Assembly (NCBI GenBank): GCA_030060845.1
Contig: CP094379.1
Location: 503,737-567,736 of the forward strand
Source of the DNA: Candidatus Midichloria sp.
GTDB taxonomy: Bacteria; Pseudomonadota; Alphaproteobacteria; Rickettsiales; Midichloriaceae
Length of the DNA stretch: 64,000 bases
Direction of reading: 5' to 3'
Positions 50,914 to 62,400 of the stretch are shown here, piece by piece (positions within the stretch are counted from its first letter, which is position 1; the number at the start of each line of letters is the position of its first letter). Under the pieces are notes generated by a model. The model searched no databases and was not told the origin of the DNA. It saw nothing but the letters and a program-made list of their open reading frames with translations. A program made the position numbers and the translations under genes.

Positions 50914-51850
50914 AAGGTAGTAGCCTTTCAGATTGACCAGCTGGAGAACCTCAATATAGAACCGATAGCAGTTTTTGCTAGCTATAGAAATGCAAAGTAG
51001 AGGATATAAGATATTTTTTACCAGGTAAAAGACTTATATATTGAAAACAATAAAGTTTTTGCAAAAGGTTTTTCTGCGCAGTTAAGAAAAGATTCAGAGC
51101 CATATTACTCAATAACTGAGCTTACAGTCTTAAACTTAGCCAAAACCTTGCTGGTTATGGTACGACAAGATCCATCATTTGATATGAATTAATACTTACT
51201 TCAACCTATATACTAGATAAGATAAGCACCTTCACCTCAGTTTTTAACGATCCAAGTAGTATAAGAAACTTTCCAGAAAAGCTCAGCCCTTTGATATTCA
51301 AAAAATTTTGCCAGAATTTATTATCTCAGCTGATTTTCAGCTCATTAAGAATTTTATTCAGCAACATATAATTTGCTGTATTAAAACCACTTTATCAATA
51401 TGGTGATAAAAATATTTTGCTAACTAACGTGCATGAGGAAAATTTCCAAGCTATTATAAAAAATCATATAGAAAAATTTGGGCATATTGTTGTTCAGCAA
51501 TTCATTCCTTCGGTCAAAAAATGGTGATAAAAGAGTTATATTTGCAGCAGATAGAGTGATTGGCTTTTTTCAGAGGCTACCATGACCAGGAGATTCTAGA
51601 GGTAGTACTGCTTCTTGGCGGTAGTTTTGCTAAATGTGAACTCTGCAAGCAAATAGGTAGGTTTTTAAAAAATCATAATATAATTTTTGCAGGCATTGAT
51701 TTTCTTGATGAAAAGTTAATTGAAATAAATACAAAAACCTCACCAACGGGCTTAGCTATTTTAAATAAGCTGCATGGAGGTTTTCATGAAAAACTAATAG
51801 TTAACACAATTGAAACAAAGATTAATTATTGGTATAAATCCAAAAAATAA
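50914..51850 (+). pseudogene. gshB: gshB glutathione synthetase, degraded
   Basis: Pieces in order match the ATP-grasp glutathione synthetase: VVAFQIDQLENLNIEPI; VKDLYIENNKVFAKGFSAQL; MVRQDPSFDMN (MRQDPPFD in the family); IRNFPEKLSPLIF with KFLPEFIIS; ENFQAIIKNHIEKFGHIVVQQFIPSV. The end is IGRFLKNHNIIFAGIDFLDE with KLIEINTKTSPTGL (51560-51850). Many frameshifts break it. The organism probably imports glutathione or does without it. Bases 50761-50913 are non-coding. Confidence 0.88.
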
Positions 51851-51865
51851 AAACAAATACTAGTA

Positions 51866-52513
51866 ATGCATGGATCATCAGATAATATAAAACGCAGAGG
51901 GTTAATGTTGGTTATTTCAGCTCCCTCTGGTGCAGGAAAAACAACCTTATCAAAGCTGTTAATCCAAAATGATCATCATTTAAGAGCTTCGATTTCTGTC
52001 ACCACAAGAAAAAAGCGCCTAGGCGAAGTTGAGGGCAAAGATTATCATTTTGTAGATCCAGAAATATTTAAACAGATGGTCAAAGATAACGCATTTATGG
52101 AATATGCAGAAATTTTTGGTAATTTTTATGGTACTCCAAAGGACACTGTAGAAAGATTTTTAGAGATGGGAAAAGATGTGGTCTTTGATATAGATTGGCA
52201 AGGACACAGGCGCCTTGTTGCAACCGCAAGGGAAGACGTAACTAGTGTTTTTATACTTCCTCCTTCTAAACAAGAGCTTTACAAACGGCTTAAGTTACGC
52301 CATCATGATGAAGAAAGTATAGCTGCCTTCAGGCAGGAAAGAGCTAATGATGAAATAAGTCACTGGCATGAATATGATTATGTTATAATTAACAAAAACC
52401 TAAATGAAAGCTTTAATAAGTTACTCTCAATATTAAAAGCAGAACGCTTGAAAAAAAATAGAAGAACTGGCTTACCTTCTTTCATAAGAGACTTGCTAAA
52501 GCAAGAAGTATAA
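51866..52513 (+). CDS. gmk: Guanylate kinase
   Basis: A 215-residue enzyme phosphorylating GMP to GDP. The P-loop VISAPSGAGKTTLSKLL, the SVTTRKKRLGEVEGKDYHFV GMP-binding region (read in two parts), FGNFYGTP and VFDIDWQGHRRL are intact. It may start at MLVISAPSG or a little upstream; the ATG at 51866 gives a ten-residue leader common in alphaproteobacteria. The spacer to rho (52514-52709) has a hydrophobic reading ([14 protein letters not shown]) I do not recognise. Confidence 0.95.
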   Translation: MHGSSDNIKRRGLMLVISAPSGAGKTTLSKLLIQNDHHLRASISVTTRKKRLGEVEGKDYHFVDPEIFKQMVKDNAFMEYAEIFGNFYGTPKDTVERFLEMGKDVVFDIDWQGHRRLVATAREDVTSVFILPPSKQELYKRLKLRHHDEESIAAFRQERANDEISHWHEYDYVIINKNLNESFNKLLSILKAERLKKNRRTGLPSFIRDLLKQEV

Positions 52514-52709
52514 TTTTTAATTTCATTACATGTACAAAAAATATTTGACTGCATTTATTAAATACTATATCTAGACCTTACTCTTAGGTATAGGCTTAGT
52601 TCTTCCTCTAGGTTTAGAGAATGGTTGCTATTTTAATACCAGGGTTCATAGTTATGTAAGTGTTAAACTTATTTCCCTAAATATAATTAATTCCTTTATA
52701 AATTTTTCA

Positions 52710-54323
52710 ATGAGCAACGATAATATGAGTTTAGAGCAACCAAAGAAATTAGGTGTAAATAAAGCAATTTCTCAAAACAATCATGGTGCAGCAGCAGAAC
52801 AGAATAATGATTCTGAGCTTTCACCGCCACAAAATGAAACCCCTAAGAGTAAAAATTTCTCTAGAAAAAATTTTAGAAATAAAAGAAAAAAAGAGGAGAC
52901 TGAACTTAACCAAGAATTGATTGAATCTAGTAAAGATAACATGCAGGAAGTTGATTTGGAACATTCTACTTACTCGGATCCAGATGAAAGGGATGAAACA
53001 GAGCAACATTCGAATATACCTGCTATGGCCTTTCATCTTAAAGATCTAAAACGCAAAAATATAGAAGAATTGATGGAGCTTGCAGAATCACTTGCAATTG
53101 ATAATCCTAGCAATTTTCAAAAACATGATTTGGTTTTCGCAATCCTTAAATGCCTTGCGAATAAGGGTGGAATAATAGTTGGAGAAGGTGTGCTAGAAAT
53201 CCTACAAGACGGTTATGGATTTTTGCGTTCGAGTGAGGCTAATTATGTGCCAGGACCTGATGATATATATGTTGCACCTAATCAAATAAGAAGATTTTTA
53301 CTCAGAACCGGTGATACGATTATTGGCCCAATTAGATCTCCTAAGAAAGGTGAACGTTATTTTGCATTAACTGACATAAATCAAATTAATGGCGCTGAAG
53401 TCATAAAGAGTAAGCACCGCATGCACTTTGATGATCTTGTCCCACTTTACCCTAATAAAAGAATTGTTTTAGAAAATAGTACTGCAACCGGTTTAAAGGA
53501 GTTGAGTGCACGAATTATAGATATAGTGGCTCCTATTGGAAGAGGGCAAAGAGCTCTAGTTGTTGCGCCACCTAGAACTGGGAAAACTATGCTAATGCAA
53601 AATATAGCCCACTCAATCACTATAAACTATCCAGATATTTATTTGCTCGTATTGCTAATTGACGAAAGGCCAGAAGAAGTGACTGATATGTCTCGTTCGG
53701 TATGTGGGGAAGTTGTAAGTTCAACATTTGATGAGCCTTCTAATAGGCACGTACAGCTTGCAGAAATGGTTATAGAAAAAGCTAAAAGGCTAGTTGAATC
53801 AAAAAAAGACGTAGTAATCTTGCTTGATTCTATAACTAGGCTAGCTCGAGCTTATAACAATATAGCTCCTTCTTCAGGTAAGGTCTTAAGTGGTGGAGTT
53901 GATTCTAATGCATTACAAAGACCTAAAAGATTTTTTGGTGCAGCACGTAACATAGAGGAAGGAGGTTCATTAACAATTATTGCAACCGCATTAACTGAAA
54001 CTGGATCTAGGATGGATGAAGTTATCTTTGAAGAATTCAAAGGTACTGGTAATTCTGAGATTGTCTTGGATAGAAGAATTGCAGATAGGAGAGTATTTCC
54101 TGCTATTGATATTTCTAAATCTGGAACCAGGAAAGAAGATTTACTAGTAGATAAAGTCACATTAACTAAAATGTGGGTTTTACGTCGTATTTTAAATCCA
54201 ATGGGAACAACAGAAGCAGTAGAATTTTTAATAGATAAATTAAAATATTCTAAATCAAATGATGATTTTTTTGAGCAAATGAATACATATAATTCTCCAA
54301 AGGTTAAGAACAATAATTTTTAA
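52710..54323 (+). CDS. rho: Transcription termination factor Rho with long N-terminal extension
   Basis: A 537-residue hexameric RNA-dependent ATPase. The canonical part begins near residue 111 ([17 protein letters not shown]). It includes the RNA-binding cold-shock-like domain ([17 protein letters not shown]), Walker [12 protein letters not shown] (near residue 285), Walker [17 protein letters not shown] and the Q/R-loop region GGVDSNALQ. About 110 polar, low-complexity residues precede it, unlike the 419-residue E. coli protein. The stop overlaps the ispE start (TAATG). Confidence 0.95.
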   Translation: MSNDNMSLEQPKKLGVNKAISQNNHGAAAEQNNDSELSPPQNETPKSKNFSRKNFRNKRKKEETELNQELIESSKDNMQEVDLEHSTYSDPDERDETEQHSNIPAMAFHLKDLKRKNIEELMELAESLAIDNPSNFQKHDLVFAILKCLANKGGIIVGEGVLEILQDGYGFLRSSEANYVPGPDDIYVAPNQIRRFLLRTGDTIIGPIRSPKKGERYFALTDINQINGAEVIKSKHRMHFDDLVPLYPNKRIVLENSTATGLKELSARIIDIVAPIGRGQRALVVAPPRTGKTMLMQNIAHSITINYPDIYLLVLLIDERPEEVTDMSRSVCGEVVSSTFDEPSNRHVQLAEMVIEKAKRLVESKKDVVILLDSITRLARAYNNIAPSSGKVLSGGVDSNALQRPKRFFGAARNIEEGGSLTIIATALTETGSRMDEVIFEEFKGTGNSEIVLDRRIADRRVFPAIDISKSGTRKEDLLVDKVTLTKMWVLRRILNPMGTTEAVEFLIDKLKYSKSNDDFFEQMNTYNSPKVKNNNF

Positions 54324-55276
54324 TGCAGATATTGCAAAAGTTAGCTTATGCAAAGATCAATTTGTTTTTGCACATAGTTGGCAAAAGAGGTGATGGCTAT
54401 CATTTACTAGAAAGCCTTTTTGCTAAGCTTAAAGTACACGATACAGTCACTGTCCAACAGTATAACGAATTAATTTGTAATGTACTTGGTTACGAAATAA
54501 ATGGAATAAATATCTCGATGAAAGCAGCAGAGAAACTAAAAAATTTTGCTAATTTCAGCGTATGTGCAAAGTCAGTCAGCCTCCCTACAGAAGAAGGAGT
54601 ACTGAGCCTTAGCAGAATACCAAATATAAGTACTGAAGTACTAGATCAGAGATCTAACGACAAGTCTACGCCTACGTGCAATAAAGTATTGGGAGCTAAT
54701 ATCACTATAAATAAACAGATACCAATAGGTGCAGGGTTGGGAGGTGGTTCTGCAGATGCAGCCGCTGTTCTTAAATTACTAGTGAAGCTTTGGAACATCA
54801 AAATCAATAAAAAAGATTTAAACAAAATAGCACTTGATATTGGTGCTGATGTTCCTTTTTGTTTGCAAAATAAAACTGCTTTTGTAACTGGTATTGGACA
54901 GATAATAAATAAGCTGCCAGAATTAGGTCATAAGCTTGATATGGTTTTAATAAATCCAGGATATGAAATTTTAGCAAAGGATGCTTACCAGCTAGTGAAA
55001 AAATTTTCTACTCCTATTGATAAGCATAATATATGTGAAATGATTTTTAAGGGCAAAAATGATTTAGAAGAAGCAGCACTTGAGATATGCAAAGATCTAA
55101 CCGAAGTAAAAGTAGTATTAAAGCAGCAGAAAAACGCTAGGACAGTAAGAATGTCTGGGAGTGGACCAACTTATTTTGCTATTTTTGATAATTTCAATTC
55201 AGCAAAGATTGCAAAAAGTAATATAATTAAGGACCACCCACGTTGGTTGATTTGGCAAGATCAAGTTCGGATTTAA
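54323..55276 (+). CDS. ispE: 4-diphosphocytidyl-2-C-methyl-D-erythritol kinase
   Basis: A 317-residue GHMP kinase of the non-mevalonate isoprenoid pathway. The N-terminal AYAKINLFLHIVGKRGDGYH, the ATP-binding IPIGAGLGGGSADAAAVL and the C-terminal VRMSGSGPTYFAIF motifs are complete. Between KLKNFANF and GANITINKQ lie about 45 extra residues (about 79-122) relative to E. coli IspE, encoded by higher-GC DNA, an in-frame insertion that leaves both flanks intact. It is translationally coupled to rho. Confidence 0.92.
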   Translation: MQILQKLAYAKINLFLHIVGKRGDGYHLLESLFAKLKVHDTVTVQQYNELICNVLGYEINGINISMKAAEKLKNFANFSVCAKSVSLPTEEGVLSLSRIPNISTEVLDQRSNDKSTPTCNKVLGANITINKQIPIGAGLGGGSADAAAVLKLLVKLWNIKINKKDLNKIALDIGADVPFCLQNKTAFVTGIGQIINKLPELGHKLDMVLINPGYEILAKDAYQLVKKFSTPIDKHNICEMIFKGKNDLEEAALEICKDLTEVKVVLKQQKNARTVRMSGSGPTYFAIFDNFNSAKIAKSNIIKDHPRWLIWQDQVRI

Positions 55277-55374
55277 TATCTAATCAATATCAAAGTATAT
55301 AGAGTTATATAAAAATTCTTATTCAAACTCTTCCACGAGTCTTCCCAACGAATTGCGTGAATTCTCATAAGTCG

Positions 55375-55800
55375 TTAAATTCTACCTTCAAATCTTATCA
55401 AGAAATGAGCCATAGCTTCATTCCAATTTTGAATAGGCATACACCATTTTCGTGTAATATAATCAATTGTCAAAGTACAGGATTTTAAACACGAATTCAG
55501 TAGTAAGAAAAACCCGTTTGTTTTTGTAACCTTGCATAGCTGACTATTGAGAGATTCAAAGCTATTAGTTGTATAAATTACCCTTCTTATGGACTCTTCT
55601 GGATACTGCAAAAAAATCATCAAATTATCCAGTTTTTAAATTATCACTGCAGGCTATTAACATGTAATGCATGTCTCTATTCTTCATTTTAGTTTATTCT
55701 TCACTTCAGTTAAATTATTAAGCCAAAATTTAGCTCCTCCATTTTCACTTATCTACAAAACCAAGAATATTAAATTCGCGCTTTTAGCTCTTAAACCAAG
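55375..55800 (-). mobile_element. IS256-family transposase remnant
   Basis: Minus-strand DNA encodes ENGGAKFWLNNLTEVKNK, then after a deletion EESIRRVIYTTNSFESLNSQ with LCKVTKTNGFF and KWCMPIQNWNEAMAHF and the terminal FEGRI. This is the well-conserved C-terminal half of mutator-type IS256 transposases. The middle (VQLCIVHLIRNS region) and the whole N-terminus are missing. Bases 55801-55981 show nothing. Confidence 0.88.
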
Positions 55801-55981
55801 AGAGGGTAAGGAACACTATTCTTCATTTCTTTGAAAAATGGAACCCTACTCTTGATCAATTTTGATAATTAATGCAATCAAAAAAAAATAATAAGTAAAG
55901 AGCAGAAGTTTAGCTATGAATTTTGAGGTCATAGCAAAGTTATGATTAGCTAAAAAATTTTACCGCTAAGCTTCTTCTCTC

Positions 55982-56488
55982 TTAATCTGAAGCGACTTTA
56001 ATAATCAATTTTTTATTTATTAGGTCAACCTCTGGAACAAATACTTTGTTAAAAGGATGGTATATTGAATCTTTTTTATCTGTTAAACTTATTTCTAAAA
56101 GATCACATGCCCCAAAATTTGCTATATTAATTACCTTGCCAATATAATTGCCATTTCCCAAAAAAACCTCCATACCAATGAGGTCAACATAATAAAAATC
56201 TTCTAGTAACGTTGGAGGAAGAGACAACCTTTTGATAAATAGATCGGTACCTCTTAAAGCCTCAGCTTGATCCCTCGAGTCAATACTGTTAATTTTAGCA
56301 ATATAGTAACTTTTTTTTTTTGAAATTATTTTAATTTCATAATTTTTATTATTTTTATCAAAAATCATGCCATTCAAAGTATAGAGATCTTTTGAGGATA
56401 AGAGAAATAAATAAAGCTGAACGTACCCTTTTAAACCATTCGCTTGACCTATACTTGCTATTTTAACATCAAAGTCATGTTCAGCCAT
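55982..56488 (-). CDS. rimM: Ribosome maturation factor RimM
   Basis: A 168-residue factor for 16S rRNA 3'-domain processing that binds protein S19. The N-terminal ASIGQANGLKGYVQLYLF and the C-terminal PRC-barrel (DFYYVDLIGMEVFLGNG, FGACDLLEISL) are visible. It lies ten bases after rpsP. The usual next genes trmD and rplS are not adjacent; non-coding sequence and an IS256 remnant follow instead. Confidence 0.93.
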   Translation of the reverse strand: MAEHDFDVKIASIGQANGLKGYVQLYLFLLSSKDLYTLNGMIFDKNNKNYEIKIISKKKSYYIAKINSIDSRDQAEALRGTDLFIKRLSLPPTLLEDFYYVDLIGMEVFLGNGNYIGKVINIANFGACDLLEISLTDKKDSIYHPFNKVFVPEVDLINKKLIIKVASD

Positions 56489-56498
56489 TTTTTTATTT

Positions 56499-56759
56499 TT
56501 AAGCTGATAAGCCTATTTTCAATCCTTTTAAAAGCCTTTTGACTGTTGTAGTAGGTTGAGCGCCGACAGAAAGCCAATGCTTAATTTTTTCAGCATCTGC
56601 TACAACTCTTTCTGGAGAATCACTTGGCAAAAGTGGACTATAATTTCCGACTTTTGCAATATACTTGCCATCCCTTGGACTTTTTGAGTCAGCAACAACT
56701 ATCCTATAATAAGGTATACCTTTTGCCCCAGCTCTGGCTAATCTTATTTTTGCAGCCAT
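56499..56759 (-). CDS. rpsP: 30S ribosomal protein S16
   Basis: An 86-residue small-subunit protein. It starts [21 protein letters not shown] and includes [21 protein letters not shown] and [18 protein letters not shown], all strongly conserved. It heads the rpsP-rimM unit. Confidence 0.97.
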   Translation of the reverse strand: MAAKIRLARAGAKGIPYYRIVVADSKSPRDGKYIAKVGNYSPLLPSDSPERVVADAEKIKHWLSVGAQPTTTVKRLLKGLKIGLSA

Positions 56760-56868
56760 TTCTTAATACTCACAATAAAATTTTTAATAATACTTTAGCT
56801 TGTTTATAATAAACACAAAAAATTGTAAATCTATAAAATATTAATTCAAAATTAGTAGCAATAATAAT

Positions 56869-58770
56869 TTAGTCATTAATACTACAAACCTCTCCACAAC
56901 CAATTTTGCTTGAAATTTGTCCTATCTTAACGATTTTATTATCTGTGTTACCTATAAAATATGTGCTTTGTTCTATAGCTATAGCTTCATGCTTAGCTTC
57001 AGAATTGCCTTGTATTGTAACTAAATAAATCTCCTTCTCCTCATTTAAAGGAGTTTCAGCAAAATCTGCCCACAATGAGTATTCTCTACTTTTTGCGTAC
57101 CCAAGAAAATTTATTATCATTAAATTTTAAATGTATTGGGGCTAAAGGCTTAAGGTTATTAGCCACAAACTTAATCAACTGGCTTTGTCTTTTCCGCAAA
57201 TTCTTCTCCTTTAGTTACTGCATGAAATTTTACAGTACTATTGATTAAATTATCCTGCATATTAATAGACATCACTGCATCATTTAATAAAATAAACTTT
57301 TCATTGATACTATTCATAAACTTTATTTATCTGTGCCAAATAAACCTCGTTGAAATTCTGTCAAAATATATTTTTTTGCCTATTAACTCAGCATTCTTAA
57401 ATTGCACAACCTCTTCACCTATCAAGGCAATATTGCCTTTATTAAAAAATTCCTCGTCTTTTATATCAGCTAGCTGGCCATGAATTAAATGAACTTCTAT
57501 ATTACTTTTCTTATCAATAAGATAAGGATTACCCCCCCCCTCTAATTTATTTAAGGATGTGTCAATTGTTGCTGCCCTATCAGTACTTGCAATTTCAAAC
57601 TAATTGATGGAATGTCCAGCAGTTCTACTTTTATTTTGGATGGTAAGTTAAAGGTAATTTGTTCATGAATTAGGTCGCTATACTGCAGTAAGCTCATCAC
57701 TTCAAACTCTTCAGAGAAACCATGTAATCTTAAACAATTACTGCTTCTTATATCAACATCAGTAACTCTAATTTTTGCTCTATTATCCAAATTTAAACGT
57801 ACTAAATCACCTAACTTAATATTAATATAGGTTATGGGCAGCATGAAACTATAAAGATTTCTGTTGCTTTAAGCTGAGAGAAATAGTTCATTTCCTAGAA
57901 CCGTAACATCATTTTCATAAACTGTGATGGATAGGTCCGCCACCATTGATTTATTCCCAACTATACCATCACGAGATATATATTTGCTCTTTATACGATA
58001 ATGATTAAACATGTCTATACAATTGATATTAACTTTAGATAGAATATTCCAACCTCGAGCTCTTTGGAATACCCAGCACTTCCGTACCTGATTCAGAGTT
58101 AATAGCCAACAGATTGGCCTCATCTACCTGTTTAATTTCTTTAGTATTTTTCAATTTAATGAGATTTTATTTCCATCTTTGATAGTAAAAAAATCATAAA
58201 AACTGTAGTTGCTCAATAATTTTTCTTATGGGATGGTGAGTAATAACTATACCACTTATATATATAATCATAGTTTATTGTTTAATTCTGTTAAGTTTAA
58301 TAAGCCTTCACCTAATCCTGATTTTTGACATAAATCTTGCAATAAGCCTGCCAAGGTTGCAATACCTAATTTACCTTGGATCTAGTACCTTTAATATCAA
58401 TTAAAAATATGGTGGTAAGCATAAATAGGTTGTGCCTTCTTAACTCTTGTAAATATCTAATGATACTAATATCACTAAGTGATCCACCATAGTTAGCTGT
58501 GCCCTCAACTTGTGAAATTAAGTAAGCATTACTCCTATTACAACTATCATACCCTACATTTGTTAAGATGAGTTATAGCGCTATCTTTAAATTCAACCCA
58601 CTGGCAATATTTTGCATTCTTGATATATCAAGACTATTAGCAACCCAACTGATAACAGGCCCCCACCACTTAATATTGGGTAAAGTTTGAGATAATTGGT
58701 TAAGAGATAATATGCTGTTTGCTAGATTAGCGTGATTATGCTCAGGAAAGATATGGAAAACCATTTACTT
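56869..58770 (-). pseudogene. Gene-transfer-agent/phage tail megaprotein (RcGTA gp15-type), degraded
   Basis: Minus-strand pieces in several frames follow the order of the RcGTA gp15-type host-specificity tail protein. They begin with the TIM-barrel segment SILSLNQLSQTLPNIKWWG with VISWVANSLDI (58573-58764) and TANYGGSLSDISIIRYLQEL. Then come LGDLVRLNLDNRAKIRVTDV (57551-57844), IALIGEEVVQFKNAELIGKK, ERFILLNDAV-like INEKFILLNDAV, NNLKPLAPIHLKFN, and the end NEEKEIYLVTIQG with SSKIGCGEV (56869-57120). Numerous stops, frameshifts and a C9 run interrupt it. Confidence 0.8.
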
Positions 58771-59441
58771 GCGATAGAAAATACTGCTTAAAAAAAGATC
58801 ATTAGTTGAATCAGTGTTTAATATTCTAAAAAAGTCTATGAATTTTGAACATACAAAACATAGAGCTTCACTAAACTTCTTAGTATATATCTTAGCTTGT
58901 GTTAATGCTTATAATATTAACAAAACTATCTGCGTTTCTAAGCTGGCACCGTTATAGAGTAAGTTGGTAATTCATCGCTTATATCATGAAGCACAGAGTA
59001 GACTTAATTTTAGTCCCTTTCTGGAGAAGGGCATACTTAGTCAACCAAGCAATACTATAAATAAAATTTAGTATTACCAACAAATAAAAAATTAGTGAAT
59101 TTATTGTCAATAACTAGGCAGATTCCGATTAAAGCTAATACTTTTTGTTGGTTAGTAAACAAAAAAGCTGTACTATTAGTACCATCTTTATTTAAATCAG
59201 TTTTTCCTTTATAATAGCTGCTTACATCATAGGTGATAGCAGCTACATCTTCTAAAGTTAATATTTTTTATCTTGATGCAGATAGTTGTTATCTATGTTA
59301 TAAGCTTTTAAAAATTTGGAATTTTGCTTTTCCAAAGAAACATTAACGAAACTTCTTCACACACAAGCAACGATTGTTATAATAAAAAAGTTCTATAAAG
59401 AATTATTTAATACTCAAATATCGTATTGCTTTGTAAGAAAT
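58771..59441 (-). other. Degraded region upstream of dnaE
   Basis: Minus-strand pieces continue with coding character (LTLEDVAAITYDVSSYYKGK, DLNKDGTNSTAFLFTNQQK, IYTKKFSEALCF), but I cannot assign them firmly to the tail gene; DLNKDG could be another FG-GAP-like loop. The last ~150 bp must hold the dnaE promoter. A 42-codon in-frame extension upstream of the chosen dnaE start lacks family similarity. Confidence 0.35.
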
Positions 59442-62400
59442 ATGACTAATTTTATACATTTACGTGCTCATTCAGACTATTCCTTGGGTAAGAGTATTAT
59501 AAAAATCCCAGACCTCATTACTAAAGCCAAAGCAGATAACATGCCAGCCCTTTGCCTTATGGATCAAGGTAATCTGTTTGGTTCTCTTGAGTTTAGTATA
59601 GAGTGCCTGAAAAACGGGATCAAGCCTATAATTGGTACTATATTGAAGATAGATTTAGAGATTAGTAATGAGAAGACTAGGCGGGACACACATTCTAAGA
59701 TAGCGTTAATTGCAAAAGATCAAGATGGATATCAAAATCTTTTAGAGTTAGTCAGTTCATCTTTTTTAACATATTCTAATCCAGAGCAGCATATAAAAAT
59801 TTCTCAACTCCTTAGCTATTCTGAAGGATTAATAGCTCTATTTAATTCATTTGAAAGTCCGATCGCTAAGTTTGTTAAGAAAGAACAATACGAGGCAGCT
59901 GATAATTTATTAGAACAATTTCATAATAGATTTAAAGAAAATTTGTTCTTAGAATTGATTAGAACTGCAAAAAATAATTGGCAACTATATGAAAAATGGT
60001 TTTTAGATAAAGCCTTTGAGAAAAATATTCCTATTGTTGCAACCAATCCTATTGCATTTTTAAGATCTAATTTGTCTGAAGCACACGATGCTCTATTATG
60101 TATAGCAAATAGTAGTTACATCCTAGAAGATGACAGAGAAAAATCAGACCCTGATCATTATTTTAAAAGTGAAGCAGAAATGAAATCCATTTTTTTAGAC
60201 TTACCAGAGGCAATTGAAAATACTAAATTAATAGCTTTAAAATCCTCTGTGTTTTCTGAAACAAGAAAGCCTATCTTACCAAAATTTTCACATTTCATTG
60301 AAGATGAAGCATTAGAGCTACAGAAGCAGTCTACAGATGGCTTAAAGAAGAGAATTAGTGCAATAAAATATAATATAAATCAGCAAGAATACTTTAAGAG
60401 ACTTGAGTTTGAGCTTAGTGTTATCAATAAAATGCAGTTTCCTGGATACTTTTTAATTGTTTCTGATTTCATCAAGTGGAGCAAAGAAAATGGAATTCCG
60501 GTAGGTCCAGGAAGAGGATCGGGAGCTGGCTCAATTGTCGCATGGGCGCTTGAAATTACTGATTTAGATCCAATAAAATTTGGTCTTCTATTTGAAAGAT
60601 TTTTAAACCCAGAAAGAGTTTCAATGCCAGATTTTGATATTGATTTCTGTCAAGAACGTCGAGATGAAGTAATCAATTATGTAAAAGATAAATACGGAGA
60701 GGAAAGAGTTGCACAAATCATTACTTTTGGAAAATTGCAAGCCCGAGCTGTTTTAAGAGATGTTGGTAGAGTAATGCAAATACCTTATGGGCTTGTTGAC
60801 AAGATTTGTAAGATGGTGCCAAATAATCCAGCTAATCCGATCACCTTATCGGCAGCAATAGCTCTAGATAAGCAATTACAAGATATGCGTGATGAAGATC
60901 CAGATCTTGAAAAGCTTCTTTCTATAAGCTTAGAGCTAGAGGGAATTAATAGGCACGTTTCGACGCACGCAGCGGGTATTGTAATTGCTGATAGGCCACT
61001 AATAAAGTTAGTGCCGCTCTGCATGGATTCTAATTCTTCAATGCAGACAATACAATATTCATTAAAATACGCAGATGCAGCTGGCTTAATGAAGTTTGAC
61101 TTTCTAGGTCTTAAAACTTTAACTGTGATATCTCAAACAGTCAAGCTCATTGAAAAAAATAGAGGTATAAAGCTTAATCTTTCAGATATTGATTTTGAAG
61201 ATGAGAAAACTTATCAACTGCTCTCTCAAGGCCATACTGTTGGAATATTTCAGCTGGAGGGTGCTGGAATGAGAGAGGCGATTAAGCAACTAAAGCCGGA
61301 TTTTTTTGGTGATGTTATCGCACTTACCTCATTATATAGACCTGGTCCTATGGATAATATTCCAAGTTATATCAATAGAAAGCATGGACTTGAGTCACCA
61401 GATTATATACATCCCAGCTTAAAGAATCTTCTTAAAGAAACATATGGGATTATTATTTATCAAGAACAGGTTATGGAGATTGCTCAAATACTTGCTGGAT
61501 ATAGTCTTGGTGAAGCTGACCTTTTAAGAAGAGCAATGGGTAAAAAAAATAAGCAAGAAATGGACGAACAAAGAGCTATTTTTGTCAAAAGGTGTGTTGC
61601 TAATGGAATGAAAGAACAAAGAGCGGCTGAAATATTTGCCTTGATAGAAAAATTTGCAAGCTATGGCTTTAATAAATCACACGCAGCTGCATATGCTATC
61701 ATAACTTACCAAACTGCATACCTTAAAACCCATTATACTCCTGAATTTTTAACTGCTTCAATGAACCTAGAGATTAATGATACAAGTAAGATAGGTATGT
61801 TTTGCAATGATGCAAAACTATTTAATATAGAGGTACTACTTCCTGATATTAATAGCTCTCATACATATTTTACAGTAGAAGGAGACAAAATTCGTTATGG
61901 ATTAGCTGCTATAAAGGGTGTTGGTATTAAAGCAACTGTAGAAATACAGGAAGAAAGAGGAGGTGCGCAATTTCAAAATATAAATCAATTTATTGAAAGG
62001 TGTAGTAGCCTTATCAGTAAGCGTGCTATGGAAAATTTGATAAAGGCAGGAGCATTTGATTCAATATATTCGAATAGAGCGGAGTTATTTGCAAATTTAG
62101 AAAAATTAATAAGATATTCCCAGTCAAGCAAATCTGAAGATCAATCTCAGGGTTGTTTATTCTTTGACGAAGAAAGTGATCAAAATCTTTCTTTAAGCTT
62201 AGTTGCTGATTGGGAAAACAGACAAAAGCTAGCTTTTGAATTTGAAGCACTTGGCTTTTACCTTTCTGCTCATCCTTTAAATGAGTACCACGAAAGGTTA
62301 AAAAAGCTAGGAATCCTAAGTATAGAAAACATTCTTAATTTGGAGCCAAAAAACTTCTATAAATGTAAAGTTGCAGGAGTTGTTTCTTCTAAAAAAGTTA

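Noticed and set aside
59316..59441. 42-residue upstream extension of DnaE
   Set aside because: The PHP domain begins immediately at the ATG 59442; the extension is unmatched and starts with TTG.
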